Part shown: piece after piece, positions 33,973-42,807 of the stretch
Layout of the letters: the number at the start of each line of letters is the position of its first letter
How positions within the stretch are numbered: the stretch's first letter is position 1
From: an uncultured Saprospiraceae bacterium
GTDB taxonomy: Bacteria; Bacteroidota; Bacteroidia; Chitinophagales; Saprospiraceae
Assembly (NCBI GenBank): GCA_937980645.1
Contig: CALJPQ010000025.1
Location: 119,855 to 183,854 of the forward strand
Reading direction: 5' to 3'
Length of the DNA stretch: 64,000 bases
Translations under genes and position numbers: made by a program
Notes under the pieces: generated by a model
What the model saw: only the letters and a program-made list of their open reading frames with translations
Told to the model about the DNA's origin: nothing
Databases searched by the model: none

Positions 33973-35469
33973 ATGATGAAACGCTTCTACTGGTTATGGC
34001 TCTCGGTTCTTTTTGGCCTTTCAGGCGCAAATACGCTTGCAACAGCGCAAGCCGGACTGGCCAATGCGTACACCTGGACTTTTCCAGCGCCGGACACTAT
34101 ACGCGGGGCCGACGACCTGGTCACACTACTGCGCGAAGAAATCGAGCAGGTGTTAGATGCTGGACATTTGGCGCCTATTCGGCTGGCGTTTGGAGACCTG
34201 CCAGACGAGCACTACTTTCTGTATCAGGAGCCCGGACGTATTCTGACCACGCTAGCCTGGGCATGGCCTTACCTGACCACTTCCCAGCAGGCACGAGCAC
34301 TGGCTTATGCAGAGGCCGAGCTGGAACATCCAGCCTTTGCGCCCTGGGCGCCTGACTTCACAATGCCGCGCGACGTCGGCGCCCGTCGCGAGTGGTATAA
34401 GTCCACCGACTTGTGGGGCTTAGGTGCCACGTTTGGCGACTTCCGACCGCGCCTGCACACGCTATACGGCTTCTGGCTCTTTTGCTACCGCAGCGGACAA
34501 ACCGACTGGATGCAGAGGTACTATGCCCGAGCACGCGATTTTTACTTCAGCCAACACCAGCGGGCCAGACTCTACGGCGATATGTGCGGGCACATCGCTA
34601 TGGCCCGTTTGGCCCATGCCAATAGCGATACGGCCACGCGCGCTTTTGCCCTGCAGCGTCTGCAGACGGAGTTGCTTGATGGTTTAGACGTGCAAAACAA
34701 ACATAATTTTGCCCGAGATGGCCTATACGGCTGGGATGGCCCATACGACCGCTTACCCACCAATGATATGTACAGCCCTCGAAAAGACGGCTGGATTTAC
34801 CGCGGCTTCATCTTCCTGAACATGGGGCCCGAAATTGCTCGTTTTCTGCGCGACTCTTGTTTTGGGCAGGTAAAAGCCATGCATGAGGAAGGCAAGCGCA
34901 TCCTACCGCTATGGTGGCTGATGCAAGCCACTTATTTTCCGCGCTGGACAGGCGACGAGAGCGTGGGCGTGCCCTCTGAGGCCTTCGGCATGTATCACCC
35001 GGTAGAGACGTGGGTGCTCCAGACGCCCACCAGTCAGCTGCGCCGCTTCATGCGCAGCAGCCCTACTGGCCGGGGCGATTGCTACTGGATAGAAGCATTA
35101 GTGCAGACCATTGAAGCCCATAGCGCCAACACGCGCTGGCTCGACGTACGGACAACACCCTTTCCGCCCATCATCGTAGAGGGCACGGTAAGCGCCTACG
35201 AACTGGCCCCTCGCCCTACCCTGCATCTGCGCCTGCAGCCTAATCCGGCTACACACCGGGTTCGGCTGGAGTTGTCAGAACCCGCCGCTGCACCATTGCG
35301 CTGGGAGGCACGCGATAGCCAGGGGCGATTAATAGGTACTGGTACCTTCGCTGCAGGCCAGAGCATCCTTTCAGTGTCGGTACAACCATGGCCTCGGGGC
35401 ACCTACTTTATTTCGTTGCTCGATGCTCAAAATTCACCCCTTCACACCCAAAAACTGCTGATTCTATGA
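33973..35469 (+). CDS. Secreted protein with T9SS type A sorting domain, alpha/alpha-toroid-like body
   Basis: 498 aa. Signal peptide (about 1-26, ending ATAQ). The body (about 30-405) is helical and aromatic-rich, with stretches such as YKSTDLWGLGATFGDF and DGLYGWDGPYDRLPTNDMY. It is reminiscent of six-hairpin or toroid glycosidase/lyase folds, but no catalytic family is recognised. The last 80 residues form a type A T9SS C-terminal domain: LRLQPNPATHRVRLEL, then RWEARDSQGRLIGTG and PRGTYFISLL ... KLLIL. It should thus be exported across the outer membrane by the T9SS. The stop overlaps the next ATG (ATGA). Confidence 0.78.
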   Translation: MMKRFYWLWLSVLFGLSGANTLATAQAGLANAYTWTFPAPDTIRGADDLVTLLREEIEQVLDAGHLAPIRLAFGDLPDEHYFLYQEPGRILTTLAWAWPYLTTSQQARALAYAEAELEHPAFAPWAPDFTMPRDVGARREWYKSTDLWGLGATFGDFRPRLHTLYGFWLFCYRSGQTDWMQRYYARARDFYFSQHQRARLYGDMCGHIAMARLAHANSDTATRAFALQRLQTELLDGLDVQNKHNFARDGLYGWDGPYDRLPTNDMYSPRKDGWIYRGFIFLNMGPEIARFLRDSCFGQVKAMHEEGKRILPLWWLMQATYFPRWTGDESVGVPSEAFGMYHPVETWVLQTPTSQLRRFMRSSPTGRGDCYWIEALVQTIEAHSANTRWLDVRTTPFPPIIVEGTVSAYELAPRPTLHLRLQPNPATHRVRLELSEPAAAPLRWEARDSQGRLIGTGTFAAGQSILSVSVQPWPRGTYFISLLDAQNSPLHTQKLLIL

Positions 35470-36989
35470 GAAAGACCTTCTTTCTGCTCGTTTTTGGCGT
35501 GATTACCCTGGCGGTCTGGGGGCAGTCGCAAAGCGACTGGCCGCAATGGCAACGCGATGCTGCGCGCACAGGTCGTACAGCTGCTTCAGTAGCGCCACCT
35601 TTTCGGGCGCGCTGGTTCTGGCTGGGACCTAATCTGACGCTGCGCAATTACGCTGCTAACCCTACCTGGCCTGACGATTTAGAAACCCGCGGCGGCTACT
35701 CGTTTCCAGTGCCCAGCCCATACACGGTAACCATAGCCAAAGGCGTGGAACCGGTAATTGCCGCTGGCCGTGTTTTTGTCGGCACCCAGGAGGGTGGTGT
35801 GTACGGCATTCGCCTCGACGATGGGGCCACCCTGTGGTCGTACGACATGGGTGATCCAGTCATCTCAACGGCTTGTGCAGATGCTCAGCAAGTCCTCTTC
35901 GCCGATGTTTATGGCGATATTGTCGCCTTAGATGCCGCTACCGGTCAGCTACGGTGGTCGTACACAGCGGATCGCGCCATTGTTACTGCGCCTCTTCTTC
36001 TGGCAGAGCAGGATCGCGTTTTCCTGGCTTCGCACGGCGGAAGCGTGTACTGCTTTGAGTGGTCCACCGGTGAATTGCTCTGGAAGGTACGGCTGCCTGC
36101 TCCTGTTCAGGGGCAGCTGGCCGCTACCTCCTCGCGTCTATTTGTGCCAGCTGAGAATATGGTCGTTTATGCGTTTGATGTGCAAAATGGCGCTCTGTTG
36201 GCCCAAAAGCAGGTGGTGGGTCAAAGTTTTCGCCTTACACATCCAGTTGTTTTTGCCGGAAAAGTATGGGTAACGACCTGTCAGATTCCAATGGTTGGCT
36301 CTGAATACGTCTTTGACGACGTGCTATCCGTTGCCCAGACGCTGACAGAGGAAGAGGCACTTACACGTGCCTTCCTGCGCGGGCAAGGAGGCTTCAATTA
36401 TGCTTCACCTGACTGGCAGCACCTCTTCGCGCTGGACACGGCTACCTTAGATACGGCCTATCTCATCCCCAACGGCCCGGTAGAAGGCGTCGGCTATCCG
36501 CTGGCGGGCGTAGGCATCACGTACAACGACTTAGTGGTTACCTGGTTCCGCACGCGCTTCCCAACCCTGACCCACGACCGACCAGCCTTCGGCACGGATT
36601 ATCCCATTGACATCGCCGCCATTGACCCGCAAACCGGCAACCGCATCCGCATAGACAACGGTAGGTTCACCGACATGTTCCCAGGCCCAGAGACAGATAA
36701 CCTGTATATTTTCACATCAGGAGGTGAATATCTCTGGCTGCGGCAGTACTTCCGAGGCACACAAGTCATTCACCTGCCTACCAGCGAGCACACACTCGTC
36801 ATGGTTACCGTGCGTGAGCGCGACGGCGGCGGCTTTTGGGCAGATGTAGTGCCCTACCAGAGTGAGGCCGATGAGCCTGAATTTGCTCAAACGCCTCTGG
36901 AAGGCAAGGCTGCGGCAGTCATCGTATCGGGCATGGTGCTGCTATCCGAAGTAGGCGGCATTCTGGCTATCGAACATCGCAATGACTGA
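35466..36989 (+). CDS. Secreted PQQ-type beta-propeller protein
   Basis: 507 aa. Signal peptide MRKTFFLLVFGVITLAVWG. PQQ/YncE-like propeller blades follow: GGVYGIRLDDGATLWSYDMG, GDIVALDAATGQLRWSYTAD and GSVYCFEWSTGELLWKVRLP. Such repeats are shared by PQQ dehydrogenases and BamB-like scaffolds. No heme motif or dehydrogenase catalytic features were seen, so a binding or scaffold role is as likely as an enzyme. The start is ATG 35466, overlapping the upstream stop by 4 nt, which implies translational coupling with the T9SS cargo gene. It has no sorting domain of its own. Confidence 0.78.
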   Translation: MRKTFFLLVFGVITLAVWGQSQSDWPQWQRDAARTGRTAASVAPPFRARWFWLGPNLTLRNYAANPTWPDDLETRGGYSFPVPSPYTVTIAKGVEPVIAAGRVFVGTQEGGVYGIRLDDGATLWSYDMGDPVISTACADAQQVLFADVYGDIVALDAATGQLRWSYTADRAIVTAPLLLAEQDRVFLASHGGSVYCFEWSTGELLWKVRLPAPVQGQLAATSSRLFVPAENMVVYAFDVQNGALLAQKQVVGQSFRLTHPVVFAGKVWVTTCQIPMVGSEYVFDDVLSVAQTLTEEEALTRAFLRGQGGFNYASPDWQHLFALDTATLDTAYLIPNGPVEGVGYPLAGVGITYNDLVVTWFRTRFPTLTHDRPAFGTDYPIDIAAIDPQTGNRIRIDNGRFTDMFPGPETDNLYIFTSGGEYLWLRQYFRGTQVIHLPTSEHTLVMVTVRERDGGGFWADVVPYQSEADEPEFAQTPLEGKAAAVIVSGMVLLSEVGGILAIEHRND

Positions 36990-37047
36990 GCCCTTACAAA
37001 AACGGGCGTGCCATGGCGCTAAAACAAACCTTGACCCACTTTTCTAT

Positions 37048-38334
37048 TTACGTCTTCTGAGGCTTCTTGCGCGCTGCCGGGAAAAGGATATTGTTCAGAA
37101 TGAGCCGATAGCCCGGCGAGTTGGGGTGCAGGGCCAGGTCGGTAGGCGGGTCGCCCACGTAATGACGGTAGTCTTCGGGATCGTGGCCGCCGTAGAAGGT
37201 GAAAAAGCCTCTACCATAGGTGCTGTGGATATAACGAGCCTCGTTGGCAGCCTTGTTTTCGCCCATGATGAGCACGTGCGGTTTAATGGTGTTTTTGATA
37301 AAAGCTGTGCTCTGGCCCATGAAGCCCTTCACCGTGCGGGTGTGGTTTTGGGTCAACATAGTTGGAATGGGGTCCCACTTGGCCGAAAAGTCGAACAGGG
37401 TGAAATAGTCCTGTTCAGGGTTGACGTTTCGGCCAAAGTTGTTGTCAATGGTCGAGTGCTCGTAGGTAAGCGGGTCGCGCACGAGTTGAAAGTTGTGAAA
37501 GGCCATGGTTTTGGAGAAGTCCAGTTTTTGCTGGGCGTTGGGGTCGGCAGGGTCGCCGTCGTACATTTCGGCGCAGATGTCTACGCCTTCGGCAGCCAGA
37601 GCGATGTCATAAGTATCCGTAGCCGAACACATGGCGAACATAAAGCCACCGCCGGCGACGTATTCGGCGATTTTTTTGGCCACGGCTAATTTGAGTTGGC
37701 TGACTTTGGCAAAGCCGTTTTCGCGGGCAAGGTTCTCCATGTGGCGCACGTGCTCGCGATACCACGGCTGACTGCTATGGCTGGCGTAAAACTTACCGTA
37801 CTGACCCGTAAAATCCTCGTGGTGCAAGTGTAACCAATCATACAGCGGCAGCTTGTCGCGCAGCACCTCGTTGTCATAGACAATGTCGTAGGGTATTTCA
37901 GCATAAGTAAGTACAAGCGTAACGGCGTCGTCCCAGGGTTGGATGGTTTCGCCGCGCTCATTCTTGTCAGGCGAATACACGGCTATGCGCGGCGCCTTTT
38001 CCAGCTTGATGACATCCATATTGATTTCCGGGTTCAGGATATATTCCTGTATGGCTGCAAATTGCGCATCGGCCAGGATCTCGTAGCTCACCCCGCGAAT
38101 TTTGCACTCGCGCTCAAAGGTGCTGGTATAAGGAAAAGCAAAACTGCCTCCGCGGTAGTTGAGCAGCCAGTAGGCCTCTACGCCTTGCGACAGCACCCAA
38201 TAGGTAATGCCGTATGCTTTGAGGTGGTTTTTCTGACTCACCTCGTCCATAGGCAAAAGAATATAAGCGGCGCGAACGTGGGCAAACAGCCCCAGCAAGA
38301 ACACGCTCAACAGCGAAACACGTCGAAACATCAT
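37048..38334 (-). CDS. Secreted Bacteroidota protein of the type often labelled asparagine synthetase B
   Basis: 428 aa with a signal peptide (MMFRRVSLLSVFLLGLFAHV). The mature protein starts YILLPMDEVSQKNHLKAYGI, then YWVLSQGVEAYWLLNYRGGS, a conserved opening of Bacteroidota proteins commonly named asparagine synthetase B. It has no N-terminal Cys nucleophile and no PP-loop ATPase, so that name is misleading. A class I glutamine amidotransferase-like fold is possible (VAGGGFMFAMCSATDTYDIA, and a C-terminal FTFYGGHDPEDYRH). Function unknown. A TAGCTTTG -7 box lies 68 nt upstream. Confidence 0.7.
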   Translation of the reverse strand: MMFRRVSLLSVFLLGLFAHVRAAYILLPMDEVSQKNHLKAYGITYWVLSQGVEAYWLLNYRGGSFAFPYTSTFERECKIRGVSYEILADAQFAAIQEYILNPEINMDVIKLEKAPRIAVYSPDKNERGETIQPWDDAVTLVLTYAEIPYDIVYDNEVLRDKLPLYDWLHLHHEDFTGQYGKFYASHSSQPWYREHVRHMENLARENGFAKVSQLKLAVAKKIAEYVAGGGFMFAMCSATDTYDIALAAEGVDICAEMYDGDPADPNAQQKLDFSKTMAFHNFQLVRDPLTYEHSTIDNNFGRNVNPEQDYFTLFDFSAKWDPIPTMLTQNHTRTVKGFMGQSTAFIKNTIKPHVLIMGENKAANEARYIHSTYGRGFFTFYGGHDPEDYRHYVGDPPTDLALHPNSPGYRLILNNILFPAARKKPQKT

Positions 38335-38402
38335 TGGGAAACGCTTTTTTCAAGTGATAAACGGAACGCCTTAACGAGCGAAGGCTCGAAAAGATTTTAG
38401 CG

Positions 38403-38410
38403 CAAAGCTA
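38403..38410 (-). promoter_or_regulatory. -7 element TAGCTTTG of the secreted protein gene
   Basis: TAnnTTTG match on the minus strand, 68 nt upstream of ATG 38334. Confidence 0.5.
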
Positions 38411-38477
38411 CGGCGCCCTGCGGCAGAGCGCCCTTTCTACTCGAGCAACGTTGAAAGAACCCCGACGGACGGGGCCA

Positions 38478-39206
38478 TCAGTTCCGCATATACCACGGCC
38501 CATTGAGGAAGTATGATACCGTCAGACCAGCGGTGTAGTACCAGTCTTTGCGCTTCGGGTTACCGTTGAGGCTGACGCCGTCTATGAGGTCGCTAGGAGC
38601 AGGGCGTGCGCATACCTCTGCACCAATTGCCACAAAATCGGAGGCGATGAGACGCACGCCTAGTCCGAAAGGGAAAACGAAGTTAGTTTGCTGCGCGCGT
38701 CCGCCCTCCGGTATAGGCTCTCGCTCAAAGAGCGGGCGCTCGCTTTCTGGGCCGTAATATATTACTTTAGGGGCGTGCAGCGCTACGCCAGCGCCGGCAA
38801 AAACGTATGGTGCGAGGTAGTACGTCCGATTTCGGGTGGGCGGGGCATAAGCAATATTAGATAAGATAATTTCTAAAAAGCTCGAAAACTCCAGTATGTT
38901 ATTGGTAAAACGAAAGCTACGCCTTGCATTGGGCGGGTAATGCCGATCGTCGCCACTCAGGCGCAGGTACTGAGCATTACCCCTAAGATGAATGTTTGGA
39001 TTCCAATGGTAACGCGCATACAGGCTGCCACTAAAGCGAGTATTGGCTACGCTGATGTGATCAGGTGCTAAATCGCCGGAGTAATTTGTAGCATAAAGGC
39101 CTATGCCCCCTTCCCAAAAACGCGGTATTAAATTCTCCTGAGCTGTGCCAGCATTTACTTTAATAACCGAAGTTAATACCGCAAACAAAAATACCTTTGT
39201 GTGCAT
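38478..39206 (-). CDS. DUF6089-like outer-membrane beta-barrel protein
   Basis: 242 aa. Signal peptide MHTKVFLFAVLTSVIKVNAG. The mature part begins RFWEGGIGLYATNYSGDLAP, typical of DUF6089 barrels, and continues with alternating strands (LYARYHWNPNIHLRGNAQYL, LAPYVFAGAGVALHAPK, FPFGLGVRLIASDFVAIGAE) to an aromatic end (YFLNGPWYMRN). Probably an outer-membrane barrel of unknown role. A near-consensus TACTTTTC (39213-39220) ends 6 nt before the ATG. Base composition is more AT-rich than most of the window. Confidence 0.75.
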   Translation of the reverse strand: MHTKVFLFAVLTSVIKVNAGTAQENLIPRFWEGGIGLYATNYSGDLAPDHISVANTRFSGSLYARYHWNPNIHLRGNAQYLRLSGDDRHYPPNARRSFRFTNNILEFSSFLEIILSNIAYAPPTRNRTYYLAPYVFAGAGVALHAPKVIYYGPESERPLFEREPIPEGGRAQQTNFVFPFGLGVRLIASDFVAIGAEVCARPAPSDLIDGVSLNGNPKRKDWYYTAGLTVSYFLNGPWYMRN

Positions 39207-39384
39207 AAGGTGGAAAAGTAATTAATAACTATTCAAATACTGCCTTCTCGTGCTAAAGTAGAGCACTCTGAACTTTAACCAGCACTTTTTGCACAAAATT
39301 TAACTCGCTGTACACATAGGCGGTTTTTGCACAGAGCATTATTTTTTTTCTCAAGTATGGCGCAAACGCCTATCTATTCTATAA

Positions 39385-39431
39385 AAAAGAAAACGGTCGA
39401 AGTCTTTTTGGTTTAAAGCGCTCCGACCGTT
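39385..39431 (-). terminator. Rho-independent terminator of the PKD/T9SS gene
   Basis: AACGGTCG (39392-39399) pairs with CGACCGTT (39424-39431); on the minus strand the stem is followed by TTTCTTTTTTAT. It lies 31 nt past the stop at 39462. Confidence 0.75.
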
Positions 39432-39461
39432 CCTTTGCTTATGGGTCTATCTCGTCTTATC

Positions 39462-41846
39462 TTATTTTACAAAAAGCCTTACCGTGCGCAGAACGTTTTT
39501 CCCTTGTATAAGCACCGTATAAAGCCCCGGCGTCAGGTACGGGTAAGTGAAAATGCGTTGTAACGCTCCCTGCGTTGCCCATAGAGTTTGCTGGTCTAAA
39601 AGCCGCCCATCTGCGCTCAAGAGGGTGTACATAATTTCGCTTTCGTCGAAAATATTGCCCTCTAAAGTAAGTACAAAAGTACCGCTGTTGGGATTGGGCG
39701 TTAAGCGGACGAAGAAGGGTGCTTGCTCAGCCTCCAATGCATGCACTACTCCGAGCACTTGCTCCACAGTATCGGAGCCACAGGCCCCCGTAGCAATGAG
39801 GGTGATCACATATTGCCCACTGGCAGCATAAGTGTGTGTGGGCGCTGGCAGAGTACTGGTAGTGCCGTCGCCAAATTCCCAGAAGAACTGGGTAGCGCCT
39901 GTAGAGAGGTTAGTAATGTAAACATCTACTCCCACTGCTGACGCCTGGAATGCTGCAATAGGGCGAGGTAGGATTGAGACAACATCTGCTCTGACCATAG
40001 TATCCGATCCAGCAGAGTTGCTGGCAATGAGCGTTACCGAGTACGTGCCCGGGCTACCATACGATACGGTAGGGTTCTTTTCTGTAGAAGAGGCTGGAGT
40101 TCCGCCAGGAAAGAACCATCGGAAAGAAGTAGCGTTGGTCGAGGATAGGTTTGCTATTTGAATGTTTTGCAATGGGCACCCGATCGTGGGAACAACAGAG
40201 AAGTCGGCCCGAGGTGGTGTTACGATAGTCAGGGTACGCGTTAGGGTATCTGCACTGCATGGTCCCTGAGCGATGAGGCGCACAGCATAGGTCCCGTCGT
40301 TGTAAGAATGAGTAGGGTCTTTATCCGTGCTGGTGGCTCCGTCGCCGAAGTCCCACACATAAGTGCTGGCATCTGATGATAGGTTTTCGAAGATGACGGT
40401 GCCACCGTTAGCCATCCAGGTGAAATTAGCCTTAGGCCAAGGGATGTAAAGCGTGTCGGAAAAGCCCGAGCAACCGTAGGCATCCGTGATTTTGACAAAA
40501 TACCGACCTGCGCCGGTAGGTTTATAGGTGCCCTGCGTAGCTCCCGCTATAGGCACACTGTCGCGATACCATTGGTATTGAGGATCCGGTACGCTAAACG
40601 AAGCCGTAAGAGCGCAATTCTGGTACTGCAACTTCACATCGTCCACGCCCGGAGTTATCAAGATGATATCGCGAGTAGGTAAGAAGAAAAACTCTGGAAA
40701 GGTACCTAAAAAAGCCAACCGCCCATAAGGCACTTCAACGAGATCGTGTAAGTTAATGGGTAACGTTGTCTCATTGAGTGTAAACACCGGATAAAGCTGA
40801 CTATTGACTACTACCACACCTGCCGAAAATGCTGTGGCGGGGCTGCCAGGGAGCGGCACGGTACGCCCTACCCCCAGGAAAAAACCCGGCTGAGCTTCCA
40901 AAGCAAGCAAGTTAGCCAGTTCCTGCCGGGCGGGCAACGGGACGAACAAAGTGTCTAAAGGTTCACCGCTGAGACTCAGTAAAATGAACACTGCATCCGT
41001 TAGACTGTCCAAGCTATTTGGGTTATGGATGGCACCAGCCATTACAATGTTATCTTGTGCCGGTCCAGTACTTCGTGCGACGCCGCCAGCCTGGCAAAAG
41101 CCGTATCTGCCCAGGCGGGTGATCTCGTAGATATATTCCCATTGTTTCTCGCCCAACGCATTGACCTCAAGCGTAATTAGCCGATTTTTTATAGGGGCAT
41201 CTTCAGAAAAAATGTTCCCTATAAGAGCGAAAATTGAAACCAAATACCGAGCGCTATCCACAGAAACAATGCTATGAGCGTGATCCAAGCCATAACTGTA
41301 AATGACTGGATTACTTGAAGCCTCTAAGGTATTAGCGTTGACGGAAAGCAAAAAGGCATGAAAAAAGTCTAGCCCCGCTCCCTCGGTGTCACCCAATACC
41401 AGCAGGTTGCCATCAGGTGCCAGGGCTATTGAACGACCACGCCCCCATTTGTTATTGATAAGCAGTGTTTTAGAACTTATCTCTTGTAAATTAGATGATG
41501 TTTTTATCAGTAGTAATACCAACATCATAGAGGAATCTTCCATTAAGATCTTCGTCTCGCCTACAGCTACGATGCTGCTATCGGGCAACTCGACGGCCTT
41601 GTAGAATGAGGTAGGGCCTGGCGTGTACGTTTTGCTCAATTTGGCCAGCACGCGGCCATCGCACGTAACCTTGTACAGAGCACCGTCTTTGCCTTCGGCG
41701 CCACTGATGATAAAGGTGCCATCGCTGTGGAGCATCAAATCATTAGCGACCTCGTTCACATTAATTTGTCCCACAGTAACCTGAGCTAAGGACGCTGATG
41801 TAAAGGTGGCCAAAAATGCGATTGTAACTAGCAGAAACTGATTCAT
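39462..41846 (-). CDS. Secreted PKD-domain protein with T9SS type A sorting domain
   Basis: 794 aa. Signal peptide MNQFLLVTIAFLATFTSASLAQ. An N-terminal propeller-like region (about 25-390) has repeated strand motifs such as YKAVELPDSSIVAVGETK. At least three PKD domains follow (about 470-700), each with a DFGDG-type core: VWDFGDGATSTDKDPTHSY, FFPGGTPASSTEKNPTVSY, FWEFGDGTTSTLPAPTHTY. The last 80 residues are a T9SS sorting domain (RLTPNPNSGTFVLTLEG ... LTPGLYTVLIQGKNVLRTVR). It is probably displayed on the surface or released. Noticeably more AT-rich than housekeeping neighbours, as surface genes often are. Confidence 0.85.
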   Translation of the reverse strand: MNQFLLVTIAFLATFTSASLAQVTVGQINVNEVANDLMLHSDGTFIISGAEGKDGALYKVTCDGRVLAKLSKTYTPGPTSFYKAVELPDSSIVAVGETKILMEDSSMMLVLLLIKTSSNLQEISSKTLLINNKWGRGRSIALAPDGNLLVLGDTEGAGLDFFHAFLLSVNANTLEASSNPVIYSYGLDHAHSIVSVDSARYLVSIFALIGNIFSEDAPIKNRLITLEVNALGEKQWEYIYEITRLGRYGFCQAGGVARSTGPAQDNIVMAGAIHNPNSLDSLTDAVFILLSLSGEPLDTLFVPLPARQELANLLALEAQPGFFLGVGRTVPLPGSPATAFSAGVVVVNSQLYPVFTLNETTLPINLHDLVEVPYGRLAFLGTFPEFFFLPTRDIILITPGVDDVKLQYQNCALTASFSVPDPQYQWYRDSVPIAGATQGTYKPTGAGRYFVKITDAYGCSGFSDTLYIPWPKANFTWMANGGTVIFENLSSDASTYVWDFGDGATSTDKDPTHSYNDGTYAVRLIAQGPCSADTLTRTLTIVTPPRADFSVVPTIGCPLQNIQIANLSSTNATSFRWFFPGGTPASSTEKNPTVSYGSPGTYSVTLIASNSAGSDTMVRADVVSILPRPIAAFQASAVGVDVYITNLSTGATQFFWEFGDGTTSTLPAPTHTYAASGQYVITLIATGACGSDTVEQVLGVVHALEAEQAPFFVRLTPNPNSGTFVLTLEGNIFDESEIMYTLLSADGRLLDQQTLWATQGALQRIFTYPYLTPGLYTVLIQGKNVLRTVRLFVK

Positions 41847-42302
41847 ATGCTAAGTGTTTTTAAATTAAAAAATCTCGAAGGAGGCGAAGGCATATTTTTC
41901 TTTCTTAATTAAGCCAAGTACTAAGTACTAAATATCAAGTTTAAGTTATCTCAAGGCACAGAAAAAAAGAAGTTACCCCAGGAGGGTCATACTTTTTTAG
42001 GGCACATCCGCGTGCTTTAAGCAGACTTTTGAAGCAGTACCCTGATGACGATGCTGTATCTTTTTTCCAGAGCAAGACGACAGCACACGCACATTTTCCC
42101 TCAGGAGCTCGATGTTTTTGCCTTTTAGGATAGACCGAGAGCTGTTCGCATGAAAAAAAAATGCTTGATTTGCGCAAGTATTATTTTTATTGTTCTTGTA
42201 AGCAACCCTTTGAGGGTAATTCAGGCTATCATTTGTTTCTGATATTCTGATGAGCAGTTGCCATTTTTTTACTTGTTTACCTTTTCTAAAAAATCTAATT
42301 CT
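41847..42302. other. 456-bp AT-rich divergent intergenic region
   Basis: Lies between the PKD gene (minus) and ferritin (plus). A short tandem AAGTACTAAGTACT is at about 41915-41930. A near-consensus TACCTTTT precedes ferritin (about 42280-42287). A minus-strand frame at 41997-42341 overlaps the ferritin start and has no recognisable features, so I call nothing coding here. Confidence 0.5.
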
Positions 42303-42803
42303 ATGCTGTCCGAAGCTATTCAAACAAAACTCAACGAGCAAATCCAGAAAGAAGCTTTCGCCTCAAATGCCTACTTAGCTATGGCCACCTGGGCTGAGAA
42401 AGAAAACCTGCCCAACATCGCCGAATACCTGTACAACAGCGCCGAAGAAGAGCGCGAGCACATGTTACAAATTTACAAGTACATCAACACCAACGGCGGG
42501 CAGGCCCGTTTAGAGAACAAGCTGGATAAGCCCAAAGAAAAGTTCAAGAGCGTGCTGGATGTCTTTCAGACGGTTTACGACCTGGAGTGCAGTGTGAGCC
42601 GGGCCATCAACGAGCTGGCCACCTGGTGCCTACAGAACGGCGAACATGCCACGTATTTCTTTTTGCAGCCTTTCGTACTGGAGCAACAAGAGGCCGAGCG
42701 CAAAGTGAGCGATATTCTCGTCCTCATCGAACGCATGGGCCACGAACCGCGTCATTTGTTCTACTTAGACAAGCAGTTCAAGAAGATCAACGAGCAGCCC
42801 TGA
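42303..42803 (+). CDS. ftnA: Ferritin (non-heme iron storage)
   Basis: 166 aa. Starts MLSEAIQTKLNEQIQKEAFA, the classic bacterial ferritin opening. Ferroxidase ligands are visible: E17, E50 and H53 (SAEEEREHM), and E95 (YDLECSVSR). The four-helix bundle is full length. It oxidises Fe(II) and stores iron in a 24-mer shell in the cytoplasm. Only 4 nt separate its stop from the C39-ABC exporter start, so the three genes ftnA-ABC-HlyD look like one operon, an unusual combination. ATG 42303 is chosen by homology; the frame is open 15 codons further upstream. Confidence 0.95.
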   Translation: MLSEAIQTKLNEQIQKEAFASNAYLAMATWAEKENLPNIAEYLYNSAEEEREHMLQIYKYINTNGGQARLENKLDKPKEKFKSVLDVFQTVYDLECSVSRAINELATWCLQNGEHATYFFLQPFVLEQQEAERKVSDILVLIERMGHEPRHLFYLDKQFKKINEQP

Positions 42804-42807
42804 CTTC

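Noticed and set aside
36982..37689. 235-codon plus-strand frame
   Set aside because: Antisense of the secreted 'asparagine synthetase B'-type gene, which has a signal peptide and conserved opening.
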